Source of the DNA: Xanthostigma xanthostigma
Lineage: Eukaryota > Arthropoda > Insecta > Raphidioptera > Raphidiidae
Direction of reading: 5' to 3'
NCBI GenBank assembly: GCA_963575645.1
Contig: OY754469.1
Coordinates: 21,098,001 to 21,162,000 of the forward strand
Length of the DNA stretch: 64,000 bases
The first letter of the stretch is position 1. Each line of letters opens with the position of its first letter. The notes under the pieces were generated by a model that was given only the letters and a program-made list of their open reading frames with translations, was not told where the DNA came from and ran no database searches. A program made the position numbers and the translations under genes. Below are positions 37,321 through 49,107 of the stretch, one piece after another.

Positions 37321-37952
37321 AAAAATTCCAGCCATTTGGGCGACGGGACTATTCCGACTTGACATTTAAAATATTATAATAAAGACGCGGGTAACGGCTA
37401 GTATTAAATATTATGATACTGCGCTGCTGTTCGTTAGCATTGTTACTTACATAATTTGTTATCGCGCCATTTAAAAATTAACCGAAGCATATACATTTCA
37501 GCTACCTAATTTATTTCATTTTGACAGATCTACAGAAGAAAAGAACACATGATTTTTTATTTTCAGAATATTTTAGAAACTATAAAAAAACATTTTCTTA
37601 CAAAACTTTCTTGTAAAAATATAAATACAATAGTAAACCGTTACGATAGGTATACCATTATTATATAAAAACAACGTTATAGCATATATCTCTTCTGTGA
37701 ATGCGCCGATTTTCCCCAGAAACAGTAGCTTCATATTTGCATTTTAAACATCATCCCAAAATTTGGTTTAAATCCGTTCATCCGTTTGACCTGTATCGTG
37801 TTTACAGACAAACAGACGTGCTGACTTTTCTGAAAATAATATGTTCTTTGGATTCAGAGGATCTCAAAAAGAAAAAAATATTGTAAGAATTTGAAAAGTG
37901 AATTTTTATCCAAATTAGTACCATTTCCCGCTTGCGGAATTGGAATGGTAAA
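37321..37952. repeat. Family A interspersed repeat, most complete copy
   Basis: This copy runs from aaaattccagccatttgggc to ggaattggaatggtaaaa (~630 bp). Order of blocks: gacgggactattcc, gacgcgggtaacggctagta, cttctgtgaatgcgccgatt, cgttcatccgtttgacctgt, then the terminal ccatttccc..ggaatgg hairpin. I saw no coding sequence, and no clear terminal inverted repeats or target duplications. Confidence 0.7.
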
Positions 37953-39100
37953 ATAGTATGTACAATATTATAAATTGTATTACTACCATATTTTTCTATT
38001 TTTTAAAAAATCCGGTAAACAGAAAATGCATTCAATAACTGAAAATATGAAATAACAAACTTTTGCTTTTATATAGTTAAAGGATAATGTTTGTTACCAG
38101 ATTAATCCGGACGGATGCATTATCCAACTGGGTGCAAATATTACACATAATATATTGAAATATGCTTTAAGTTTGCACCAATAAATTGAAATACAGACAA
38201 CTAAATTTAATTTCAATATCTGGTTATCCAACTGTAGCTTGTCGGCTTATATCCTATACCTCTAGTCAAGAATCGATAAAAAGCGTTCAATAGATATTTT
38301 CGAAAAAGAAGTTCACTATATATTAAAATCAAAAAGTTTGAAAAAGCTTGTCTCGCCAAACGAAAACTAACGATTGTGTGAAGATTGTCAAAGTTCAAGA
38401 TGTATTTTTATACAATGACAACTTGTTATAGGTATCTCTATATGTCAACAATTGTGTTTAACGAACGATTATATAAATACGTATATTGCAGGCGCCGTTG
38501 GACGTCCACTGGCGTCGACACACACTGTGTATATGCGCCCAAAGATGATTTATGTTTTACTGAAGCATTTCAAATCTCGAGAACTTCTAAATGGTCTCAA
38601 GCGTTCAATTAAACTATCCGTGATAAATGATAGATATAGTACACAATCTGTATTTGTAATAATTGTATTTTGAACCAGTTACAAACTAGTAGAACATACT
38701 ATTCGAAATAAAACGTAAACCGTTTACCAGTAATCTTAGATACTCAGATCTAGCTTAAGAGCCAGTAGCCGGACGATAACACACATTTTAACAAACCTGA
38801 AATTTTTATATGCTATTTATAGTAATATTATAAGCCTATATTTATGATGGCAGACATTTCCAAAGGATGTAACATCTCGACAGACACAATGAAAGGTCCG
38901 CTCTATGAGCGCGATAGTATTATTATGCAAACACATGAGTTTGAGTGAGAAACTTAGATTGCTATTATTTGTTTCCATGGAATTTTTCTCTCTTAAACGC
39001 ATGGACTACTCTGCGCGTTGTGTAAACAAATAAATTTATAAAATAAATATATTTTAGAAATTATAATAAGTAACTTACGTTTACCTTTCTTTTGTTTCAG

Positions 39101-39202
39101 TCCGACGGCAATACGTCGTTCTTGCGGGCTGCACGTGCAGGTCACCTTGACAAAGTATTGGAACATCTCCGTTCCAATATCGATATCAACACAAGCAATG
39201 CG
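39101..39202 (+). CDS. Ank2: Ank2 exon a (ankyrin repeat 1)
   Basis: This exon encodes residues 1-34, opening [14 protein letters not shown] and ending INTSNA, which is the first ankyrin repeat. The acceptor is tttgtttcag and the donor is gtaagt. It is in phase 0 at both ends, so the missing upstream exon must end on a codon boundary. It is the first recognisable coding exon in the window, although it has no methionine. A 7.7 kb intron follows. Confidence 0.93.
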
Positions 39203-42200
39203 GTAAGTATTCCAATGAACCTGGAATAAAATAACAAATTCTAGAAACAATATTTTTAAGAATGCTTTCTTATTCTCAAAAGATTTATTGATAAGTACTC
39301 TAGAATCAATTAAACTTTTTAAAATAATAATTATTATTATAAAAATATCTTCGCTACCAATATTTTATAAATGTTTGTAAACTGTATACTTAAATATAGG
39401 ATCGTAAATAAACTTTGAGACTTGTAAATAATCAAGATCGGTGGAACATCGCTATTAAAAGACCGCGCCCACTTGAACCTGCATGACAGCATAGCACGAA
39501 GCAAAAAGGTCTGTTCGTAAAGGTAACCTCATGTTTGTTAACGGCTTAGCACACTTTAGACCAGCATAGCACCTGCAATCATAACCTTCGTCCAGGCAGT
39601 CAGTAATGACCTTCAGTCGGTCGCCTGCAATTTCTGTCTAGCCGTGCTGGGCCGATCTAGTGTGGTAGTGATGTGTCGTAATTAATTTGCATTGATAAAA
39701 CTATCTGAAAACTGCAAAATGGCTACCACACATTACGAAACCTGCACTAAAATGTTCTGGTTTGTGCAGGTTTATACTGATCTAGTGTGCAACACCTTAT
39801 TGGTTACAGGTTTGTACTGTGCTGGTTGTGCAGGTTTATGCTTGACAAGTGTGTACGGAATTTTATACGCAGGAGTTGCGAGAATTTAACGAAGTTTATC
39901 TGGTCAACTGCACTAGGACTGGTTAGTCATTCATGAGCCTGGAGTTACTGGATTGTAATCTGAAAACTGATAACAGTAGATATCAGGGGAATTTTCCTTA
40001 ATAAAAATGAAAGTAAATTAGTAATGAAATTCGATATTAGACCCACATATAGTTGACCTAGAGTCTGTTTGGCACCCATCTTTAAATAAATAAATAAATA
40101 ATAATAGCAAAAAATGATTGTAAGTATTTATAATGGAAGTAAGTTTGGATATATTTAGACCATAGATATGAATCAATTTGATTACTATAGACACGTATCT
40201 AGAGAACTCAATAAAACTTTTCTTAAGCCAATGTTATGTGAATAGCTTGAGTAAATAAGAGGTTTAAGCTAAGCTTCTTCTTAGATTATTTCTACAAGAA
40301 AAACAAACATGAGAATTCAGAAACTGAAATCAAGAAAGAAAATTAATTCTGACTCATTTGTAGATAAATATAGTACCAATAAATAAATTAATAGGCAGAC
40401 CTAGTCACACAATTGGCTCAGAGCCAAAAAAACTCGACTCGTTCAGAAAGTAAGCAACAATATAAGTCAGAACATAAAAGAGATAGAATCAAATTTTATT
40501 ATAGTGAAAACTCTTTCAACTCACATTTGTTTGGAGATATTTCAAAGGAAATGCCATAAAATATATCCGCATATTTTCTAATATCGTCGAAAAACAACAA
40601 AAATACAATGAAAAATATAAAAAAAAACAGCTGTAGTACTATATAAACACATCGTATTATTTGAGAAATATAAATAAAAAGGGCTTTAGTTTAATTAGTT
40701 GACTACAAAAATATGTTTTTGAGGCAATGTTACCAATATCGACATAACTAAATTTGGTGTTTTCGAATTTGAATTTCTCAACCAAAAACTTAATAGTATA
40801 TAATTGAACCTAGCATTCCCTAGATATATTAGTACAATTGCAATATTCTGATAGCAACATCCAATATGAGAGAGAAGCGCTCATCGTATTCTAATTTCCG
40901 ACAACATAATTATGTGTGCGGTTTCGACGGGTATAAAAACGACAATTAACGAGGTTTATAAATCTTACAATATTGATAAAAATAAATTTTAGAATTGTTT
41001 ATTAAAATTTAAATGATAGAAACGTTGTCAAAACATATTCCACACCTAATGTAAAATTTATTTACTTACCGGTGAAATGACAAGTTGTTCATAAATGTTT
41101 TCAAAATTCAGGAAAGGGCATCAACAATAAATTATTTTTTAACTACAAATTATAGAAAGCTGTAAAGAAGTTTTCAAAGGAACAAAAATATGTTAACTGT
41201 ATTGGGAATTTTCATATTTGTAGGTATAATTTAACAAATTATACCCAAGAAGTATTTAAAAAAATCCTATAATACATTTTTTCGCAGTTTTTCTGTTTAA
41301 ATAAATAAAAAACGACTAAACCGATTTCGATAAAATTTCTTTCGGATCATTTTGACATTAATAAGCTTCGATTAGCACCATAACGAAGTCGATATCATCT
41401 TTTATTCTCGAGATTTCGCCTTAGAAAGAACTGATAACATACGTACGTACGTCGAACATCACAGAGATATATTTTCAAAATAGTATAGTGACCTTAAAAG
41501 ATAAAAATTTGTTAAAAATTTTAATTTAAATTTTCGGACCCAAAAATTTCACATTGTAATAGGAAGTTAATAATTTTAAGAACTTTTTAACTTTATTTGT
41601 AACATTGAAATCTTTGATTAACGTCTGAATAGAACTCTTCAAAATAAAACTAAATTGGTGGATAATTTTATTTTGAATTTGTAACATTGAGCCTTACGCA
41701 CTCAATAATTTTTTATAATGATGTAAGTTTCTATGTATATAGAAATATTAATAAATTAAATCTATCTATCTGTCTGTCATGTACATTGTACACTCCATCT
41801 GGTTATGCTAAAAAAATTCAATTTATTACCTCTTTTTGGATGTTTGGGAGCCCCCTAAATATAAGCACAATCAAAAAATAGTCTGCACAAGAATAAATAA
41901 ATAACTCTCTATTACGAGCTTTACTCATTTTCGTGGCCTCAATGCCCTGTTAACCTAAGATCTATCCTGAAATGGTCAGTGCTGTACCGTCTCAAGTGTG
42001 GGAATGTTTACAATAAATTATTTTGTACGCGTCGATTTTAAGGAGACATTTTCTATAGCTAATTTATCTAGGTACTTTTATTTCATTTCAAAATTGTGCT
42101 TCCTATGATAGTAAAACAGATTTTTTTAGAAGAAAACCATAAATATATAAATTAATTAGGTACGCGTATGGACAAGCAAAAAATTGCACCATTTATTTGA

Positions 42201-45200
42201 AACCAGGAATCATCCGTCAGGAATCCGTCAGTAGGTACATCAAAGGTACTGCCTCCGAATTATGTCTCTATAGCTCTTATTTATTTTTGTGGACTTTGTT
42301 TAGGTTTGGGTTATCAATTTACATAAAAATATATGCTAAATTCGTTATTTTTACGCTTATAGGTTATAGAGTGCTGTGACAAAAGAAAATAGGATATTTT
42401 GCACCGTGTGAGAAAAATCTAATAATACTGCATTTTCTTGATAGATTTTGTAAAAAGCAAACGAGAAATGTTGATTTATATTCATAATAATGCACTATTA
42501 TAAATCTTATTTTCAATTTTATTGTATTTTTTAATCTTTTTTCAAAAGTCTAAAACGCTGTTCGCCATGTTGGATTCCGGCGTGACGTCCCTTCGTTTGT
42601 AAACTACCTATTTATGTTGTGCTGTGTGTTATTTTGAAGTTATTTCAAGTTATTATCACGTTTATAGACTTCATTCCCGTATTTTATTGCTTGCGCATCA
42701 TGGAAGACGGTTTCGTAAACGGAGAAAATAGATACCAGTCTACCAAGGATAAATACGTTTAATAAATAAATACAGTTTTACTAACTTGTATAATATTTAC
42801 TTACACTGGTAATGTAATAATCATAGCAATCTTAAATATTTTTAATTGTAAAGTGTTACTATGGTTTCTGTGCAGTATCGTTATTATTTACAATCACAGT
42901 GACGTCACGAGTAATTTTCGCGCGAAAATTCATAATGATAAATTAAAGGTCGTTTTTATGGCACTATATAAAATATTATTATATAAAAATTGTAGTGCTT
43001 CTTTATCACTTTAGAATTCATTTAAAACACTTTTCAAAAAATGGTGTAATTATCTTATTGTGATGACAATACAGTACAACTTTTTCACAAACATGTATCC
43101 TTAAAGTCAAGGACAATAATCTGGTTCCAAACTACAATTTTTCGATAAACAGTGCTTTTTTCACGAGCCACCAATGCTAAACATATTGCGAAATTGGTTC
43201 ACAGCTGTTCTACTTAAGGAAACATCACTCAAACGGAGTTTATAAACATTAAATCAGAATTTAAAATAGCTTGAAATTACATATTTCATAATGAGATTCG
43301 AAATTAATTATATATTTGCCACACATTATTCTGCATAATAAATTAAGTATAGAATTTCGACATCAACCTTTCTCGCTTTTCATTTCATTATAATAGAAAT
43401 ATTTATTTAAATGCGCTTTTAATGTTATTCAAAGCACTATATCAACATTTTGTGTACCGAAAAACTCAATTAAAACACCAAGGTAAAAGCTTAAATTAAC
43501 GTAAGTTACGAGGTAACATGTTTTAGTACATGCTATTTTTTGCCTGTACCTATATACATAGTCCATACGTTCAGCACGACCTCGTATAATGTTTAGTAAT
43601 ACGAAGATATAAAAAAAAAAAACGGCTAAACACGTGTTGGGTACACACATGGTAGGTTTCTGTAATATTCGTATGACGTATCTATATCTAGACTATTTTT
43701 GGGTCGCAATCGCTGTTTGACAAATATCATACCCTAACCTAGAAATGTGTAATTGAAAATTGTTGTTTGGTAAATTATTAATTAAAAGGAAGTCTTGCAT
43801 CCATGAGTTATTATTTGAACTATTAAAATCACTTTGGAACCTTCCAAATCCAGTAGTTCTAACAAATATCGACATGTAGGTACTTTGTACACTAATGACA
43901 TTGAACGGTATTTTTTTTTTAATTTTGATATGGCCGTGGTTCTTGTCCTATATTAATAGAAATATTACAGTAAAATAAAAATACTGTAAGGAAAGATCAG
44001 TTGAACTCCTACAGCTTGTTAATATATCTTGTTCAAAATTATTTTCGTTGAAAGTACTATCACATGGCTGCAAAGTTATAAGGGGGGACATTATTAACGA
44101 CTTTAGGAGCTTATATCTCTGGAAATATTCACCTTAAAAAGGGCACTGCAAACTTTTATAGCCAACGATACCGCTTCCAATGGAGTACGCGACAATATAA
44201 ACTTTCATCTCTCAGTTGTACCCCTAATTTTTTTTTAATTTTATTACACAATTATATGTAGGTGCACATAAGACACCTGCCTATAAAATTTCACCCGAAC
44301 CGATGGAAAGATGGCCGAGTTAAAAGCCTATGACATATGGACAGACAGACAGACAGACTGACGGACGGATCAACATGACGAAATTATGAATTCCGTTTTC
44401 TGCCATGTGACTACGAAGCCCCAAAAATTCGCAATAATTAAAATAGAAGCGCTTGTCTTATAGTAAAACCCTACGACGAAATAATATAAATATTTGTCAA
44501 TAAATTCACATAATATATAGATACCTAATTATAATAAATTATTATTAATCATTGAAGATAACCGCACTGAAGGATTGTTTTCTTGATGATGCTCTAGTTT
44601 TAATAACTTTGTTGGTATAACTAGCGTGAGGATTAGAATTTAAAATCCATGCTGCGGTTTTTAAAATGCTTGTCGAGATTTATTTTTAATTTACTGATGT
44701 TTGAGATCGCTTATTTGTTTATCAACGTCAGATCTTTTATTTTCTGCTATTCGCTGGGTGCGTGACGGCAGCACCGCCTACTGTCCGCAATTTTTCATGC
44801 TCTTATTAACATTGTGTCAAATGGGCATTTTTCAAATATCGAAATTTTTATACCCAGTTAAGGAAATACAGTGTTTATGTTACACTGAAAAAACTATATT
44901 GAGTATAATTATTATTTGGAAGAATGTAAAAATGTGGTTTACTTCCACCGTAAGCGGGCAATATAGCGGGATTGAACTGACTTGTTATTATTGTTTTAAA
45001 CCGCAAAGCTTCTTAATAAACGATGTGGCAGGGAGCGCGACGAAAACGACATTTGACGGCCACATGAAATCATACTCTATAACCGTTGCATAATTTATTG
45101 CTCATTTAGTCCACAGCTCACGCTGCGATTGCGATTCAGTTGTTCCAATACTATACTCTGCACCCGGCCAATACCCGTAGGCTGTGTAATTAATCTAATG

Positions 45201-48200
45201 GAAAGAATAAATTCCGGTAACTGCAGGATAATGTGCTTAAACTGATAATTAAAATATTAAATATATTATAGTTATTAGCTACAATATTAATTATCGTCAC
45301 AGAAAATTCGTAAGTTGGCTTGTCTCGTTTAATTAAACATCCGGTGAAATACGTGCCTTTTGTCAGACTCAAACAAGTGCAAGCAGTTGGCACTGTTAAA
45401 ATAATTTTGTTTTACTGTAGACAGATATTTTATTTACGGAAATGTCACACAAACTAAAAAGTTAAAAGTTGCACATCATTCTCAACAATTGACAGATAAA
45501 CACGACTAGTTCTATAGGACGATTTACTACTATAAAAAATATATGTATCGGTATCATTCTACAATCAAAAATATTGATAGTTTTTTATCGATATCATTAT
45601 CAATACTAGTACAGTCTGCAAAGCTCTGATTGTTTAAAATAACGATTCCTCAATATAGCGGCCTCAATATGATGATAATTGATATCACAAAAAGCGTGTG
45701 CATAGAAATAAATAAATTCCGCCTGAGAAAATCACATCCATTTATTTCTATGCACCCGTTTTTTGTGAAATCAATTATCGCCATATTGCGGCCACTATAT
45801 TATGGTACTGCTATCTTAGGAAACCAGGGCAGCTACTTTGGTCTTTGACGCTTTTTGTCTGTAGGTGGATATGTGACGACAGGATTGAATATTTAATGCA
45901 ACATGTATACTAGAGTTAGAACTTGTACAGTTCGTTTACGCATAAGTATACATAGTTAGGTAATTTTTAAGAACGTCTCCTCATTGTCTGACAAATTTAA
46001 ATATATATTTTTCTCTTTACCGCGTCTTCGCTTGTCGGACGTTTTGATGGAAACTGTATTTAATCCGAGTATATAGTGGGTTAAAAATTACGCTATACTT
46101 GAAGCTTTGGCGTCAACTGATTAGGTACCAATTATTATAAAAATCGTTCCAGCAGTTTTTCAAATAATGTTGGTATTGACAAAGAAAATATTAATAATTA
46201 TAAATTTTATTCCTTCATAATATATACAATACATATACAATATTTTAATAAATTAATTATTCAGGATTTCCTGCCCAACTTGGCAGAACAGTGCTAGGGC
46301 AGGAAAATTACGTAACAAAACTTAGGCCCGCGGGACGGTTCTATTTTTTCTTATTTTCACTGACAAAGTGAGCGGAAGGAGCCATTACAAAACTTACGTA
46401 TATATAATTAAAAAAATTGAAAAACGATTGAGCGCTGTTTTTAAGGTCCTTAAGGTCAAAAACACTATTTATTTTTTAAATTTTAATATTGACGTTTAAT
46501 ACAAGTTCTAAAAAGTTCTAACGTCCTTTTATTTGGAGTGATAGGATTCAAGATTTTCTTATTTTCTAATATATAGGAAAGGGGGTCTAAAATCTCCTAA
46601 AGTTTGATTACGTAATTATACAAAATCCCCTAAATTCCCGCAAGAAAACAATATTACAAATAAATTACCCCGTTCCAATTTTATTTATTTTGATTTGTAT
46701 AGATACTATATTCAGAAATCCAAACAAAACAAATTGTCAACACTAATATGGCAGTCTTAACTTAAATAAATTAAATAGTAATGTGACAAGTTTTAAATTG
46801 TAAACAAGATGAAAGTATGAATGGAATTATGTTAGTTGATTTGTTTGTTTTGCTTTCAGAACGGTTTGAACGCATTGCACCTGGCATCAAAAGATGGACA
46901 CATTGAGGTAGTGTCAGAATTGCTCAAACGCGGGGCCAAAGTCGACTCCGCTACAAAAAAAGGAAACACAGCCTTGCACATCGCTTCTTTAGGTCAGCAC
47001 GAATTTTTTAAATGTTTTGATGAATTTAAATAGAAAAACACAATTCTCGTTTCGTTATATAGAATAAACGACCGCTCACATCTTTCAAACACGATCAGCA
47101 CAGCATGGGCCAAAAAAGCCTCTTCGTGAAAGTACTCATGTTAATTAACGGAGTAGCGCACATTAGACCTGCATATTCTGCAACCAGCAACGACCTTCAG
47201 TCGGTCGCTTGTAATTTCTGATCTGGTGTGCTAGTAATGTGTCATTTGCATTAATTAATTCACATTGAAAAAACTACTCGAAAACTAGAAAATATCTACC
47301 GCAGATGAAACCTGCACTAAAAGTTGCCGTTCCGTGCTGGTCTAGTGTGTAACATCGGTCAGGTTGCGGTTTATGCTGTGCTGATCCGTGCTTGACATGT
47401 ACGCGTGGTATTTTAATGCAATATTTAGAGAAATTGATTAATAAAAACAAGTTGTTCTTCATTATTGTTTTAAGTGACGAAAATGTATTGAACAAATATT
47501 TTTTTGTTATCAATATACGGCTCAACACTAATTGCAGTTACAGATTATAGATACGTATCAATTAATTATGATTTAATTATGATACTTGTAAATAATTAAT
47601 TGATATTTCTGTATAATCTGTATAAATTTCATTAAGTATAGTGTTGCGATACTGACAACAAACAATGCTTTGCTATTTTCATCATATTATCTATTAAATC
47701 AATCCAAAATTTTAATAGTGTTTTCCAGTAGACTTTTGTACTGTTAAGAGCTTGGACTATTGTCGATTGGTTTATTTGAAAAATTAACCAAGAAAAGAAC
47801 TCTACTATCTAGTATATTGTTGTCTGTAGGTAGTACAGAGTTAAGAGTAAGACTACAAAATGTTAGATGCAATATACTTATATTATTTTTTTTGTCATGA
47901 CAGCCGGTCAAGAAGAAGTAGTAAAACTATTAGTTCAACATGGCGCAGCCGTCAACGTCCAATCACAAAACGGCTTCACGCCACTGTACATGGCTGCGCA
48001 AGAAAACCACGACAGTGTCGTCAAATACCTCCTCGCTAACGGTGCCAACCAGAGCTTGGCAACAGAGGTAAACATTTAGTTCCGTTCATTAATTAATACA
48101 TGAGCATAATATGAAAATTGTCGACCTCGAACCTGAATGCACAGATGAAATGCAATTATAGTTCAAGGAGCGGACGTAAAAAATGGTTCCGATTTTATAG

Positions 48201-49030
48201 AGGATGAAACTTTCAGAAAAGATAGTACATATTATGGTGACTTCAATCACTTGCCTAGACAAGTTAGTCAGAGTGCCCGTCGGCAAAAATTTTTACTGAC
48301 ACATACTCTCCCCAAACTTTGTATATGGCTTCATTAGGCCTAGTCTGACACCTATTTCCTCTATGACTTTTCTTTTCACTCTAAATTTTTCGAAAGATGT
48401 TTTGACGACATGTAAAAATTAAGAGATAAAAATTGGCTAGCTTAAAAACTTCAACCAAAACGCTAAAATAATGTTCTCTGACAAATAACATGAACCACTT
48501 AAAATGTCTAACACCTCGAATGTGTCGAACATATTCGAGGTGTCAACTCAATTTGTTCATGTTATTGCATGAAAAAATAAGATGCAATTATATTTTATCA
48601 TTATTTAAGCCTGCAATCACATAATATATTCCTAAAAAACTCTTACCGACCAAAAATTTATTTATATAGAAAGCTCTTTTTTGTGGGGAGGAGAAAAATG
48701 CATTTACGCACACCCAGGGAAGAAAACCCTGGGTAATATGGGGCTCGGGCAAGGACCTCCTCCGTCCCACTCCATATATCCTTCCTGCGATACCGACGTC
48801 TTGTCATTCCTTCACTGAGAGGGGAGTTGCAGCCAACTTCTAGACACTGCATGTGCCTGTCCATATCATGTGTTCCGTCGGTTGTTCCTACGTCTCCCTA
48901 GTTCGTCTCTTCGCAAAGTCTGCATGACTGCGGCCACAAATTGACAGTCAGCATCCCACTTCTCTTTCGAGCACAACATGCTGCTGACGAATGTTCCCAC
49001 TGTTAGGACAACACCCATGCACTGCTGAAG

Positions 49031-49107
<77 letters not shown>

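Larger units (their letters stand above)
1..39100. other. 39 kb upstream of first Ank2 exon: no recognisable coding exon
   Basis: The open frames here are at most 122 codons. They lack family signatures, good splice context and coding-like composition. The block is A+T-rich and carries the mobile elements and repeats listed separately. The stretches between them (for example 498-1606, 1862-2936, 3250-4740, 9209-10740, 10955-14600, 18261-19510, 19623-22540, 22792-24250, 25547-30107, 30753-33630, 35914-37317, 37953-39100) show only A+T-rich unique sequence and scraps of degenerate repeats. It may be a large first intron of Ank2, because the exon carrying the start codon must lie upstream of 39101. 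Confidence 0.6.
39203..46859 (+). other. Ank2 intron 1 (7657 bp)
   Basis: A GT..AG intron with no coding exon that I can fit. It holds a family B element (39461-39858), the short repeat 41602-41645 that recurs in intron 5, a palindromic MITE (45650-45802), and simple CAGACAGACAGAC-type sequence near 44340. A patch around 42540-42730 (gttcgccatgttgg, gtgacgtccc) looks like part of an interspersed repeat. An open frame at 44701-45093 resembles nothing known and has poor codon character. Confidence 0.85.

Noticed and set aside
38452-38673. Acceptor-like tatattgcag followed by a G+C-rich stretch, considered as an alternative Ank2 exon
   Set aside because: No frame gives ankyrin-like sequence, and no donor follows in a phase compatible with 39101.
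44701-45093. 130-codon open frame on the + strand, the longest non-ankyrin frame apart from those extending exons
   Set aside because: No family signature, low-quality residue composition, a lone frame in Ank2 intron 1 and no splice context. It may be chance.
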